A DNA stretch of 64,000 nt from Staphylococcus ratti (GCF_020883535.1 NZ_CP086654.1:2170001-2234000); one strand, 5' to 3'. Shown: positions 34,535-44,614, numbered from the stretch's first letter. Notes: generated by a model from the sequence alone, not told the origin. Made by a program: numbers and translations.

Positions 34535-35686
34535 TTATTTTGACAGCGTAGCATTCAGTGCGTTTTCTAAATCATTTACTAAATCTTCTGTGTCTTCAAT
34601 GCCTAATGAAAGACGTACGAGACCATCCGCAATGCCTTCTTTTGCACGGACATCAGCGGGAATCGATGCATGCGTCATTAAACTAGGCACTGAGATTAAA
34701 CTTTCGACTGCACCTAAACTTTCAGCCAATGTAAAATATTGCGTTTGAGTCACTAATTTTTTAGCAGTTTCTGCATCTTGAACTTCAAATGATACTACCC
34801 CTGGCATACCTTCTGATTGACGACGATGAACATCGGCATTTAAATGATCTTCCAAGCTTGGGTGATAAACTTTCACGACAGCTTTATGTTGTTTCAACAT
34901 TTCTACAATTGCTAAAGTGTTACGTTCGATTTGGTCAAGACGCAGTCCTAAAGTTTTTATACCTCGAACGAGTAAGTAACTATCTTGAGGCCCTAAAATG
35001 CCTCCTGTCGCATTTTGAATAAAGCCTACCCGTTCTGCGAGTTTCTCATCTTGAACTACAACAAGACCTGCTACTACATCACTATGCCCACCTAAATATT
35101 TCGTCGCAGAATGCACTACAATATCTGCACCAAGTGTTAATGGTGTTTGATAGTAAGGCGTCATAAACGTATTATCTACTACTGTGAGTAATCCGTGTTG
35201 TTTTGCGAGTTGGCTAACAGCTTGAATATCCGTGACACGTAACAATGGATTAGAAGGTGTTTCGATAAATACCATTTTGGTGTTTTCTTGAATATGTGCT
35301 TCTATATTTTCAATACGCGTCGTATTCACAAAATCAAATGTTATGCCATATCGATTGAACACTTTTGTCATAACACGATACGTACCGCCATACACGTCAG
35401 AACCTACAATAATGTGATCTCCTTGGTTCAACAACATGATTACTGCACTCATCGCAGCCATTCCTGAACCAAAAGCAAACCCATGTGTGCCATGCTCAAG
35501 TGAAGCAATGACTGATTCTAGCGACGTTCGTGTAGGGTTGGCCGAACGTGAATATTCATATCCTTGACGCAATGCACCAATCTCATCTTGTTCGTAAGTA
35601 CTTGTTTGATAAATAGGTGTCGTTACTGCACCAGTATATGGATCTGTTGTTTGCCCACCATGGATTAATAACGTTTTTTTATTCAT
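34535..35686 (-). CDS. mccB: Cystathionine gamma-lyase / homocysteine gamma-lyase
   Basis: A 383-residue PLP enzyme of the Cys/Met metabolism family. The cofactor lysine is K196 in HSATKYLGGHSD, with the SGMAAMSA and DNTFMTP motifs typical of the family. It turns cystathionine into cysteine in the reverse transsulfuration route. Its start overlaps the end of mccA by eight bases, so it is coupled to it. Substrate choice (lyase or synthase) is inferred from the mccA partner. Confidence 0.88.
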   Translation of the reverse strand: MNKKTLLIHGGQTTDPYTGAVTTPIYQTSTYEQDEIGALRQGYEYSRSANPTRTSLESVIASLEHGTHGFAFGSGMAAMSAVIMLLNQGDHIIVGSDVYGGTYRVMTKVFNRYGITFDFVNTTRIENIEAHIQENTKMVFIETPSNPLLRVTDIQAVSQLAKQHGLLTVVDNTFMTPYYQTPLTLGADIVVHSATKYLGGHSDVVAGLVVVQDEKLAERVGFIQNATGGILGPQDSYLLVRGIKTLGLRLDQIERNTLAIVEMLKQHKAVVKVYHPSLEDHLNADVHRRQSEGMPGVVSFEVQDAETAKKLVTQTQYFTLAESLGAVESLISVPSLMTHASIPADVRAKEGIADGLVRLSLGIEDTEDLVNDLENALNATLSK

Positions 35687-36590
35687 CTTTTATTCCCCCA
35701 TACGTAAAAATATTTTTAGACATGTAACGGTCGCTTCCATCCGGAAACACGACAACTATTTTTCCTTTTTTCAATCGTTTAGCTGTTTGCAAGGCTCCTT
35801 CCAGTGCTGCACCTGAGGAACTGCCGACTAACAATCCTTCATAACGCGCGAGTGCTTTTACATGGTGAAACGCACGTTCATCTGTTACAACTTCTACAGC
35901 ATCTACCCATTTTCGTTTCAAAAATGGTGGCCATACTTCAACACCAATACCTTCAGTATCATGTTTCCCCGGTGCTTGACCACTTAAAATAGAGCCTGTC
36001 GGTTCCACGACAACACATCGTATTCCTAAAGGCTTAAAACGTTCTGCCACTCCAGAAAATGTGCCACCAGAACCTGCACCCGCCACGAAACAATCAATAT
36101 CTGATATATCTTGGAGAATTTCAGTAGCCAATGTATGTTGATAAGCTTTTGGGTTTTCTTGTGTCTCAAATTGATTTGTATAGAAGGCACGATGTTCTTC
36201 AGCATAGGCTTGTGCTTTAAGACGTGCGCCTTTCATCCCTTCAGCTTTAGGTGTGCGATAAATTGTTGCACCTAAGGCACGCATGATTTCCATTTTTTCT
36301 TCTGAAAATCCTTCTGGTGCAAAAATGACACAGTTCATATGGTAAGGTTTTGCCGCAATCGCCAGTCCTATCCCTGTGTTTCCGGCTGTCGCTTCTACGA
36401 TCGTTCCACCTACATTCACATCCCCTTTAGCTAGCGCTTGCTCGATTAAATGTTTTCCTAAACGGTCTTTAATACTCCCGCCCGGATTAAACATTTCTAA
36501 CTTCGCATAAATTTGCACATCTTCTGTACTATAATGTTCTAATTGTACGAGAGGTGTGTGCCCTATTAAATCCAATTGTTTTAAAACCAT
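35679..36590 (-). CDS. mccA: Cystathionine beta-synthase (O-acetylserine dependent)
   Basis: A 303-residue PLP enzyme of the cysteine synthase fold, with lysine 41 in the GGSIKDR motif and the TAGNTGIG substrate loop and GSGGTFSG phosphate-binding loop. In staphylococci and bacilli the mccA-mccB pair converts homocysteine to cysteine. It might otherwise be a plain cysteine synthase, but the partner gene argues for MccA. The metNIQ methionine transporter, often next to it in S. aureus, is not here. Confidence 0.85.
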   Translation of the reverse strand: MVLKQLDLIGHTPLVQLEHYSTEDVQIYAKLEMFNPGGSIKDRLGKHLIEQALAKGDVNVGGTIVEATAGNTGIGLAIAAKPYHMNCVIFAPEGFSEEKMEIMRALGATIYRTPKAEGMKGARLKAQAYAEEHRAFYTNQFETQENPKAYQHTLATEILQDISDIDCFVAGAGSGGTFSGVAERFKPLGIRCVVVEPTGSILSGQAPGKHDTEGIGVEVWPPFLKRKWVDAVEVVTDERAFHHVKALARYEGLLVGSSSGAALEGALQTAKRLKKGKIVVVFPDGSDRYMSKNIFTYGGIKDE

Positions 36591-36731
36591 ACCATCCCTC
36601 TTTAATCCTTAGTTTTCAAATAAGAGTTATATTATATATAGCGATTTAATTCAATCATCTCATTACTTTCTCACTATTCTGATAATAAATAACAACAAAA
36701 TACGTTATACTAAATAAAAGGAGCGAAACAT

Positions 36732-37151
36732 ATGCGTATTCAGTTAAAAACAGATATTCTTGATACGGACATCACAGCACTTACTCAATTATATAAATCA
36801 GTAGGTTGGAACGGACATACCCCAGAAAAAATAGCGTGCATCTATCATAAGAGCACGCATATCGTATTCGTTTATGAAGAAAATTGGCTCGTCGGTTGTG
36901 GTCGCGCGTTATCAGATGGTGCCTTTAATGCAGCAATTTATGATGTTGTTGTCCGCCCTTCACATCAACATAAAGGTATCGGCCAACGTATCGTTCATCA
37001 ACTGGTCTCATCCATTGGCCAAGTTTCCTGTATCCATTTAATTAGCACACTTGGCAATAAATCTTTTTATGAGCGTTGTGGTTTTAAAAAGCTCAAAACT
37101 GGGATGGGTATTTATTACAAGCCAGAGCTTAAAGCTCAATATTTAGAATAG
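36732..37151 (+). CDS. GNAT-family N-acetyltransferase
   Basis: A 139-residue acetyltransferase with the acetyl-CoA motif Q-H-K-G-I-G-Q-R (residues about 78-85) after the strand AAIYDVVVRPSH, and a C-terminal NKSFYERCGFKK segment. It is divergent from mccA and ends two bases before the ribosome site of the esterase gene, so the two are probably co-transcribed. Substrate unknown. The ATG at 36732 follows AAAGGAG by eight bases. Confidence 0.83.
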   Translation: MRIQLKTDILDTDITALTQLYKSVGWNGHTPEKIACIYHKSTHIVFVYEENWLVGCGRALSDGAFNAAIYDVVVRPSHQHKGIGQRIVHQLVSSIGQVSCIHLISTLGNKSFYERCGFKKLKTGMGIYYKPELKAQYLE

Positions 37152-37162
37152 AGGTGACGCCA

Positions 37163-38500
37163 TTGACATATGTACATACTGAGCTAGGTACAATTAGCGG
37201 TGTGCGCTATCCACATTATGAAGTGTTTAAAGGCATTCCTTACGCTAAAGCGCCAATAGGTGATTTACGCTTTAAAGCTGCTCAACCCTATCACGGTACT
37301 TTAGACGGCTTTCAAGCATTAGAATTTGGCCCTGTACCGATTCAACCGCCGAATTCATTGGAAGCTTTTTTCAATGTTTCTCCCCAACACTACAAGCAAG
37401 ATGAAGCATGTTTAACATTAAATGTATGGCGCCCGAAACAAACATCACCTAACGATTGCCTCCCTGTCGTCGTGTACTTTTACGGCGGCAGTTTTGTGAA
37501 TGGCCATAGTGCTCAAGATCTTTATCATCCCCATCATCTCGTCTCACAAGAAAAGGTAATTGTCGTGACATTTAACTATCGACTGGGCGCACTTGGTTTT
37601 CTTGATTGGGCTTCAATCAATGACAGTTGGGATAATAACTTAGGACTTTCCGATCAAATTTGCGCACTCCAATGGGTGCATCAACATATTTCAGATTTTG
37701 GTGGGGATCCTCAGTTCATCACGGCTATGGGACAGTCTGCCGGCGCAATGAGCATTCAAGCTTTATTGCTTCATAAGACTGCTCACGCTATGATCCATCG
37801 TGCTGTCTTATTGAGCGGTCCTTTACAGTGGATGTCCTCTCGTGAAGGGAAACGAAAAGCACAAGAATTTGAAACGCTTAAAACACAATACTTTCCGAAC
37901 CCCCCTTGGCATCAACTGACTTCAAATCATATTTTAACTCTGATGGCCCACCAACAAATGAAATATGGCAAAACGAAAGGGCTTGAATTTTTATATGCTC
38001 CTATTCAAACCGCTTCGTTTCATCACACTTTTGAACATTTAAGACTGCCGGTACTCATCGGACAAACAAAATCAGAGGGCGATATTTATATAAAATCAGA
38101 ACGTCATACCTTATCCCCTCAACAATTTCAAAAAGTGCTACGCCGCCAAAATTTAGACGTCCCTCCAACGCATCAAATACAAACAGCACAGCAACAACGC
38201 GATTGGATTACAAAATATTATTTCCACCAGCCTATCCAACGATTGACCCAACAGTTAGCACAAGTCACCGCCACATGGACGGCTACCTTTGCTTGGTCAC
38301 GGCCTAGTCACCCTAACTATGCGACAAGTTACCATATTTTAGATGTGCCATTTTGGTTAGGGCACCTTGATATCTTAACCGCTCATGGACTGTCACTTAC
38401 TCATCATGAGTATCAACTCAGCCACCAAATGATACATGACTTATGTTATTTTGCAGCTACAGGTACGTGTTCGTGGCAAAAGACTAAAATATACAAATAA
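37163..38500 (+). CDS. Type B carboxylesterase
   Basis: A 445-residue alpha/beta hydrolase of the PnbA-type carboxylesterase family. The catalytic serine is in GQSAGAMS (usually GESAGG), near residue 193. The oxyanion motif FYGGSF and the segment NNLGLSDQICALQWV are typical. Start at the TTG (37163), with GAGGTG six bases before; the GTG at 37154 lies in that site. Probably coupled to the GNAT gene. Substrate unknown. The family often shows a Glu in the GESAG position; Gln here may affect activity. Confidence 0.82.
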   Translation: MTYVHTELGTISGVRYPHYEVFKGIPYAKAPIGDLRFKAAQPYHGTLDGFQALEFGPVPIQPPNSLEAFFNVSPQHYKQDEACLTLNVWRPKQTSPNDCLPVVVYFYGGSFVNGHSAQDLYHPHHLVSQEKVIVVTFNYRLGALGFLDWASINDSWDNNLGLSDQICALQWVHQHISDFGGDPQFITAMGQSAGAMSIQALLLHKTAHAMIHRAVLLSGPLQWMSSREGKRKAQEFETLKTQYFPNPPWHQLTSNHILTLMAHQQMKYGKTKGLEFLYAPIQTASFHHTFEHLRLPVLIGQTKSEGDIYIKSERHTLSPQQFQKVLRRQNLDVPPTHQIQTAQQQRDWITKYYFHQPIQRLTQQLAQVTATWTATFAWSRPSHPNYATSYHILDVPFWLGHLDILTAHGLSLTHHEYQLSHQMIHDLCYFAATGTCSWQKTKIYK

Positions 38501-38534
38501 ACCCATGCGCGCTTGAGTGCCGCATGGGTTTGTT
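38499..38534. terminator. Terminator between esterase and NSS transporter
   Basis: Arms AACCCATGCG and CGCATGGGTTT around a 12-base loop, with T-rich flanks on both strands. It would stop the converging transcripts of the esterase gene and the transporter. Confidence 0.75.
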
Positions 38535-38537
38535 GGG

Positions 38538-39866
38538 TTATATCAATTGTAATATGAATACGATTAAGATCACGAAAGGTAAGACATACCTCACTAAAGC
38601 GTACCATGGATAAATAAGTTTGAAGCGGTCAGGTCCAAAGCCTTCTTTGAGAGACTTTAGATCAATGACATAGCCTACAACTAACGTCGTTGCCAATGCG
38701 CCTAGAGGCATTAATAAATTCGACACTAAAAAGTCCATATTGTCAAAAATCGTACCTGCACCAAATTTTACATGGCTCAACGTCCCAAAAGATAACATTG
38801 CTGGGATACTGATTACGAAAACAGCCACACTAAACATAAATGCTACCTTACAGCGTTTCCGATTATCATTGCGTGTAAAATTAGATACATTTAACTCAAG
38901 TAACGAAATAGAAGAGGTAAGCGCTGCAAATAAAAATAAAATTAAAAAGACAATATAGAAAAACGCACCCCATTGCATACTTTCAAATACAAGCGGTAAT
39001 ACTTTAAAAAGTAATCCCGGTCCTTCTTCCGGTTTGTAACCAAACGTTTGCAAGGCTGGAAAAATCGCTAAGCCCGCAAGCACTGAAATCACAATATTCA
39101 TGATTACTATTGTTAAAGCTGATGTTTTAATCGTCATTGCTTTAGGTGCATAACTTGCGTACGTAATCATCCCTGTCGTTCCTAATGAAAGCGCAAAAAA
39201 GGATTGCCCTAAAGCGAATAACATCGATTCCATCGTAATGTCTTCAACACGCGGTTGTAATAAATAACGTACGCCTTCCATCGCACCATCTAATGAAAGT
39301 GCTTTAATGACAATAACCAGTAAAAAAATGAACAATAATGGCATCATCAATTTTGACGCTTTTTCTAAACCTTTCTCGACACCTAGCATCACAATGATAC
39401 ACGTCAGTCCAATAAATATAAATTGCCCAAGTAATGTATACACCGGATTACTAATAATCGTTTCAAATTGAATATCATGGAGGCTTGTTGGAAGAATATG
39501 AAGTAGCTGTAATAATACAATACCAATATAAATAATAATCCATCCACCAATGACACTATAAAAACCAAACAATACAAATACAGCTAAATTTCCGTTCCAT
39601 CCGATAATATTGAGCCATTTTTTTCCTGTTAATTTACCGTAGATTTCTGTCGTATAGGTACGTCCCAGTTTCCCTACTGTAAATTCCATTACTAATAATG
39701 GCAATCCTACTAAAACAGTAAAAATAAGAAACATCAATAAAAATGCGCCGCCACCATACATTCCTGCCATGTATGGAAACTTCCACATTGCCCCAAGGCC
39801 AATCGCAGAACCCGCGCTAGCAAGTATAAATCCCGTCGACGACTTCCACTGTGACTGTTTAGACAC
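38538..39866 (-). CDS. Sodium-dependent transporter (NSS/SNF family)
   Basis: A 442-residue sodium symporter with about 11-12 transmembrane helices. The first helix carries the NSS sodium-site motif (ASAGSAIGLGAMWKFPYMAGMYGGGAFLL, residues about 16-44), and later segments include LGTTGMITYASY. The start is GTG at 39866, seven bases after GGGAGG. The substrate is probably an amino acid, but it cannot be told from the sequence. No operon partner. Confidence 0.88.
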   Translation of the reverse strand: MSKQSQWKSSTGFILASAGSAIGLGAMWKFPYMAGMYGGGAFLLMFLIFTVLVGLPLLVMEFTVGKLGRTYTTEIYGKLTGKKWLNIIGWNGNLAVFVLFGFYSVIGGWIIIYIGIVLLQLLHILPTSLHDIQFETIISNPVYTLLGQFIFIGLTCIIVMLGVEKGLEKASKLMMPLLFIFLLVIVIKALSLDGAMEGVRYLLQPRVEDITMESMLFALGQSFFALSLGTTGMITYASYAPKAMTIKTSALTIVIMNIVISVLAGLAIFPALQTFGYKPEEGPGLLFKVLPLVFESMQWGAFFYIVFLILFLFAALTSSISLLELNVSNFTRNDNRKRCKVAFMFSVAVFVISIPAMLSFGTLSHVKFGAGTIFDNMDFLVSNLLMPLGALATTLVVGYVIDLKSLKEGFGPDRFKLIYPWYALVRYVLPFVILIVFILQLI

Positions 39867-40032
39867 TGAATAACCTCCCTTTCACTTTAAAGCGGTAAAG
39901 TTTTTTAGACGAATTGTTGAAAATATACCATAATATTATGCAATTAGCAATCATTCTTAAAAAATTTAAGTTCTGTTACAACGTATGTTGATGCACCACT
40001 CTTCTTAGTCTTTAAAGCTCAACCCATTAAAA

Positions 40033-40068
40033 ACAACGTCCTAAGCGTGGAGGCACTTAGAACGTTGT
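40033..40068 (-). terminator. Terminator of the ppdK-regulator operon
   Basis: Arms ACAACGTCCTAAG and CTTAGAACGTTGT with a ten-base loop and one mismatch; the minus strand continues into TTTTTAATG. It lies eight bases after the regulator stop. Confidence 0.8.
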
Positions 40069-40076
40069 CTTGTAGG

Positions 40077-40883
40077 TTATTGTAGAAATTTTTCAATATA
40101 AAAAGCAGACTCTTCAATTGAACGATATTCGGTATTGATTACCGTTGCATTCAACCTTTTAAAAACTTCTTCCGCATAAGCGAGTTCTTTTTTTATACGT
40201 TCGAGATCATTATAATTTGCTTTACCAGTCATGCCTAATACTTTTACGCGTTCTGTGCGAATATTCATGATGTATTGAGGACTCGCCGTTAAACCAAATA
40301 CTTTCAAATTTTGATGTTTAAATACATCTTCCGGTATGCCTACTTCCGGAACGAGAGGAAGATTGGCAATTTTATATCCTTTATTGGCTAAGTACATGCT
40401 GAGCGGTGTTTTGGAGGTACGAGATACCCCCACAATCAGCGCGTCCGCTTCTCCGATGTCCGTAAAATGTTTCCCGTCATCGTACTTCACGGAATATTCA
40501 ATCGCCTCGATACGTTTAAAATAATCATCATCGAGTTTGCGAATACGACCTGTTTCTTTCGCAGGGTCTAACCCTGTTTTGTTTTCGATTAATGCCATGA
40601 GGGGAGACATATAATCGACATAAGGAATACCATGCGCTTTCGAATAGTCTTGGCCTGCCGCATTGTATTCTTCAGTGACAAGCGTCGTAACGACGATAGC
40701 GCCTTTTGTCTTTGCTAGCTTTAACACATTAAGCAAATCTTCTTCATTTTTAATAAACGAAAACTTTTTCACTTCAATGTCTCTTAAATCCGGAAACTGA
40801 CTAATCACTGCATGTATCATACGCTGTGCCGTCTCGCCGATTGAATCCGACACGACAAAAATTGTAAGCTGATGTTGTGTCAC
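40077..40883 (-). CDS. Pyruvate,phosphate dikinase regulatory protein
   Basis: A 268-residue bifunctional kinase/phosphorylase of the DUF299/PDRP family that switches PPDK off and on by ADP-dependent phosphorylation of a threonine next to the catalytic histidine. The P-loop-like segment GVSRTSKTPLSMYLANKG is the family mark. The start is uncertain: the GTG at 40883 sits just after the ppdK stop (TAATGTG) and has only a weak ribosome site, while the frame extends to a GTG at 40907 inside ppdK. Its direct neighbour is the target enzyme, so the assignment is firm. Confidence 0.88.
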   Translation of the reverse strand: MTQHQLTIFVVSDSIGETAQRMIHAVISQFPDLRDIEVKKFSFIKNEEDLLNVLKLAKTKGAIVVTTLVTEEYNAAGQDYSKAHGIPYVDYMSPLMALIENKTGLDPAKETGRIRKLDDDYFKRIEAIEYSVKYDDGKHFTDIGEADALIVGVSRTSKTPLSMYLANKGYKIANLPLVPEVGIPEDVFKHQNLKVFGLTASPQYIMNIRTERVKVLGMTGKANYNDLERIKKELAYAEEVFKRLNATVINTEYRSIEESAFYIEKFLQ

Positions 40884-40884
40884 A

Positions 40885-43509
40885 TTATCGCCCGCTTTCA
40901 ACAACACTTTGCGCCGTCGCTAAAATAGCTCCTGGAACGCGGAAAGGTGAACATGAAACATAATCAATATTCATACCATTAAAATGATGAATAGATTTAG
41001 GGTCACCGCCAAGCTCACCACAAACTCCAATTTTAATAGCTGGTTTGGCTCGTTTAGCTTGATCTACCGCAGTTTGAATCATTGCGCCAACACCGTGGAC
41101 ATCAAGTGTTTGGAATGGATCTACTTCCAAAATGCCATTTGCAATGTAGTCATTAATGAACTTACCTGCATCATCTCTGGAGAAACCGTACGTGAGCTGT
41201 GTTAAGTCATTCGTACCGAAGCTAAAGAAATCACATTCTTTCGCAAGTGCACCTGCAACCATACAAGCACGTGGTGTTTCAATCATTGTTCCTATTAAAT
41301 AGTTCAGTTTATGACCTGACTGTTGCTCAATATTATCGATACATTGAACAATTTGCGTTTTTAATGTTGTAAATTCCTCTACTGTCGATACGAGCGGAAT
41401 CATAATTTCAGGTTGGCAATGAATCCCTTCTTCTTTAAGACGTACGACACTCTTCATAATCGCTTCCGCCTGCATAACATAAAGTTCTGGGTACGTGATT
41501 GCTAAACGGCAGCCTCGATGACCTAACATAGGATTCGTTTCATGCAGTTCTGCAATACGTTTGTTTAACTTTGCTTCTGAAATACCAAGTTGCTGTGCCA
41601 CATGAGTAACTTCTTCACCTGCTTTAGGTAAAAATTCATGTAGTGGCGGATCTAATAAACGGACAATCGTTGGACGATCTCCTGACAAGCGGAAAATTTG
41701 TTCAAAATCTTCTGTTTGATATTCACGAATTTGGTTTAATGCTTGAATACGTGTTGCTTCATCAGAAGATAAAATGAAGCGACGCATTTCAACAAGACGC
41801 TCCGCACCGAAGAACATATGCTCCGTACGTACGAGACCGATACCTTTCGCATTAAATTGATAGCCTGCTTCAATGTCCACTGTCGTTTCAGCATTCATGC
41901 GCACATTCAAACGCGCAATGCTTTCAGCCCATTGCATAAATTGTTCAAATTCCTCGCTATGCTCTGCACTTGTCGTTTCTACTTCTCCCGCATAGATATC
42001 ACCGTTCGCTCCATCTACTGAAACCTTATCTCCTTCATGTAAAGTACCACCTGGATACGTAATAATTTTATCAGTCGTATTAATTTCCAAGTCAGAACAA
42101 CCTGTCACACAACATTTACCCATACCGCGAGCGACAACAGCTGCATGCGAAGTCATCCCACCATGTGTCGTTACAATCGCTTCACTCGCAATCATACCTT
42201 CGATATCTTCTGGAGACGTTTCCGGACGCATTAAAACGACTTTCTCACCTTGTTCAGCTCGTACCTTCGCTTCTTCAGCCGTAAACACAATGTGACCTAC
42301 CGCAGCACCCGGACTCGCAGGCAACCCTGCTTGAGAAACCACTTCAGCATGTGCCAATGCATGTGCTTCAAAAGTTGAGTGTAGTAACGTATCGATTGAT
42401 TTTACGTCAACTTTCGTCATCGCGTCTTCTTTAGAAATCACACCTTCTTCGACAAGATCTACCGCAATTTTCATTGCTGCTTTTGCAGTACGTTTACCAT
42501 TTCGTGTTTGTAAAATATACAACTTCTCATTTTCTATGGTAAATTCAATATCTTGCATATCTTTATAATGCGCTTCTAATTGTTCCGAAACCTCTACAAA
42601 TTCTTGATGTACGTGAGGCATTTGATCTTTTAACGTTTGGATGTCTTTTGGTGTACGAATGCCAGCAACAACATCTTCACCTTGTGCATTCAGTAAATAT
42701 TCACCAAATAATTTCGCCTCTCCTGTAACTGGATTACGTGTAAATGCGACACCAGTACCACTTTGATCGCCACTATTACCGAATACCATTTCTTGAACAT
42801 TCACGGCCGTCCCAATATCATGTGGAATGTCGTTCAAATCACGATATACACGAGCACGATCGTTGTCCCAAGATTTAAATACCGCTTCAATCGCTTCAGA
42901 AAGTTGATCTAGAGGTGCTTGAGGGAATGGTTTATACACTTCTTCTAAATAAACCTCTTTGTACTTTTCACAAATGGCTTTTAAGCCTTCTGCTGGAATA
43001 TCTGCATCAGTCTCATAACCATGTTCTTTTTTATAGCCGTCAAAATATGTATGAAAGGCATGCATAGGAATGTTATATACAACTTCCCCAAACATTTGAA
43101 GTAAACGACGATAACAATCGTAAGAAAAACGTGCATCGTTCGTCTTATGCGCTAATTTTTCAACATTTTCATCATTTAATCCCAAGTTTAAAATCGTATC
43201 CATCATACCTGGCATCGAAATTTTCGCTCCACTTCGAACAGAGACCAACAACAAATTTTGATCATCAGAAAAAGCTTTATTGGTGCGTTTTGAAAAAGCC
43301 GCTAATTGTTCTTTCAATTGCGTCATTACCGCTTCTGGAAGTGTTTCACCTTGTTTTAAGTATTCAATACATGCTTCTGTCGTAATTGTAAAACCATCTG
43401 GAACAGGTAACCCCAGACGCTTCATCTCTGACAAATTGGCCCCTTTACCACCAAGCAAATCCTTCATGTCTTTTTGACCTTCATCAAAAGCATAAATGTA
43501 TTTTGTCAT
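40885..43509 (-). CDS. ppdK: Pyruvate, phosphate dikinase
   Basis: An 874-residue enzyme that interconverts pyruvate, ATP and Pi with PEP, AMP and PPi. The N-terminal nucleotide domain has KGANLSEM and the SVRSGAKISMPGMMDTILN segment. The phosphotransfer histidine is H455 in GGMTSHAAVVARG, preceded by threonines (TSH) where the regulator acts. A PEP/pyruvate barrel ends in SFGTNDLTQLT and GVCGELGGDP. Full length and no broken residue. The start ATG has GAGGTG seven bases upstream. Its role may be gluconeogenic or in PPi-linked glycolysis. Confidence 0.95.
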   Translation of the reverse strand: MTKYIYAFDEGQKDMKDLLGGKGANLSEMKRLGLPVPDGFTITTEACIEYLKQGETLPEAVMTQLKEQLAAFSKRTNKAFSDDQNLLLVSVRSGAKISMPGMMDTILNLGLNDENVEKLAHKTNDARFSYDCYRRLLQMFGEVVYNIPMHAFHTYFDGYKKEHGYETDADIPAEGLKAICEKYKEVYLEEVYKPFPQAPLDQLSEAIEAVFKSWDNDRARVYRDLNDIPHDIGTAVNVQEMVFGNSGDQSGTGVAFTRNPVTGEAKLFGEYLLNAQGEDVVAGIRTPKDIQTLKDQMPHVHQEFVEVSEQLEAHYKDMQDIEFTIENEKLYILQTRNGKRTAKAAMKIAVDLVEEGVISKEDAMTKVDVKSIDTLLHSTFEAHALAHAEVVSQAGLPASPGAAVGHIVFTAEEAKVRAEQGEKVVLMRPETSPEDIEGMIASEAIVTTHGGMTSHAAVVARGMGKCCVTGCSDLEINTTDKIITYPGGTLHEGDKVSVDGANGDIYAGEVETTSAEHSEEFEQFMQWAESIARLNVRMNAETTVDIEAGYQFNAKGIGLVRTEHMFFGAERLVEMRRFILSSDEATRIQALNQIREYQTEDFEQIFRLSGDRPTIVRLLDPPLHEFLPKAGEEVTHVAQQLGISEAKLNKRIAELHETNPMLGHRGCRLAITYPELYVMQAEAIMKSVVRLKEEGIHCQPEIMIPLVSTVEEFTTLKTQIVQCIDNIEQQSGHKLNYLIGTMIETPRACMVAGALAKECDFFSFGTNDLTQLTYGFSRDDAGKFINDYIANGILEVDPFQTLDVHGVGAMIQTAVDQAKRAKPAIKIGVCGELGGDPKSIHHFNGMNIDYVSCSPFRVPGAILATAQSVVESGR

Positions 43510-43535
43510 ACTGATTCACCTCAAAATTTTTAATA

Positions 43536-43563
43536 TGTCATACTAATAAATATGAGTATGTCA
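43536..43563. promoter_or_regulatory. Inverted repeat upstream of ppdK
   Basis: Arms TGTCATACT and AGTATGTCA with a ten-base spacer, matching at 8 of 9 positions, 26 bases before the ppdK start. TGTCATACT also occurs at 43504-43512, on the start codon itself. A possible operator; no factor can be named. The further 43564-43824 stretch is AT-rich with no gene that I can support. Confidence 0.45.
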
Positions 43564-43824
43564 CATTATTTTTGAAAAGGCAACGAAAAATACATAAATC
43601 ATAAAAAAATTAAGAAAGAACGACACCAAATTGTTCATTTTATAGCAACAAGACTTTTTAATTTAAGAAGTTTTATAAATTAAAATGAGAAATTTATTAA
43701 AGTTATACTGAACACCCTAAAAAAACATGTTTTGGTAACATATGATTCATAAACATCGTTGGAGAACAGTAAACATATTAGAAATTGAAAAAGTCACCTT
43801 CCAACAAATACATTTGAAAATAAA

Positions 43825-43868
43825 AATAATGGAGATTGAAACAATCCATTGTTTCAACCTCCATTATT
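43825..43868. terminator. Terminator at the end of the ess toxin/immunity operon
   Basis: Stem AATAATGGAG, one mismatch, TTGAAACAAT against ATTGTTTCAA, mismatch, CTCCATTATT, about 20 pairs; T runs follow on both strands. It ends the operon after the last membrane paralogue (stop at 43938). Confidence 0.88.
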
Positions 43869-43937
43869 TTTATTAACGCGTTGCTCCATATATTTATAGT
43901 TATGCATTCGTGCAGCAGCTTTCTAACATTAGTACTC

Positions 43938-44612
43938 TCATTCCAATGGTTCTTTGGCCGAATCCTTATTCTCAAACTTTGTCGGGCCATTACGTAATTC
44001 GTCCGTAAAGAGTGCATAATTAAGAAAAGATCTTAACAAAAGAGCGTCTATGCAAATAATAACTATAACAAGCCCCCAAATAAACAAATTCTCATCTCCA
44101 GCTCTTGGCGCCGTAAAATTAAGATAAATCAAGATACCAAAGCTTCCCAGTTTTAATAAAATAGCTATCATATTTAGCCATCTTTTAGCGCTTTTTACTG
44201 CGATATGGAACTCATTAAGTGAAAAGATGATTAAACCTAAAAGCGACATGAAAATGGCAACCTGCATTTCTAGCCAATAGCTTAATACATCCCAATACAA
44301 ATACGCATTTCCTATCACATATCCTGCTGAGAGTGCCACCACTTGTATATACCCTACAAATACATTCACTATTAAATACCTTAACGCTGATAGTTCATCA
44401 ACTTTTATATTATTAAAACTATCTTGTTTCATAATAACTAAGCACGAAACAAACCATATCGCCAATACAATGTAAATAATTATTGGCACTTCTGCCCACG
44501 CTTTCGTTACTATAAGTGCTAATGTGTTACAAAAAATAGTAATAATCATCAAAAGTATTATAAATGGTTTCATATAAGACTTTTTTAAATTTGTAATATA
44601 CGTTTCTAACAT
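43938..44612 (-). CDS. Membrane paralogue A, candidate T7SS toxin immunity protein
   Basis: A 224-residue protein with six predicted transmembrane helices near residues 17-37, 43-62, 77-97, 107-131, 144-165 and 173-200. The N-terminus (MLETYITNLKKSYMKPF) is basic, so it should face the cytoplasm. It is a close paralogue of the proteins at 44615-45292 and 47304-47990, with the differences in helix 1, in the loop near residues 97-107, and in the C-terminal tail, which here is unlike the other two. No family name is recognised. It starts two bases after the next paralogue's stop. Immunity against the LXG protein is inference. Confidence 0.75.
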   Translation of the reverse strand: MLETYITNLKKSYMKPFIILLMIITIFCNTLALIVTKAWAEVPIIIYIVLAIWFVSCLVIMKQDSFNNIKVDELSALRYLIVNVFVGYIQVVALSAGYVIGNAYLYWDVLSYWLEMQVAIFMSLLGLIIFSLNEFHIAVKSAKRWLNMIAILLKLGSFGILIYLNFTAPRAGDENLFIWGLVIVIICIDALLLRSFLNYALFTDELRNGPTKFENKDSAKEPLE

Positions 44613-44614
44613 GA

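Noticed and set aside
43778..44017. A 79-codon minus-strand frame after membrane paralogue A
   Set aside because: It crosses the terminator stem, overlaps the end of paralogue A in another frame, and has no convincing ribosome site.
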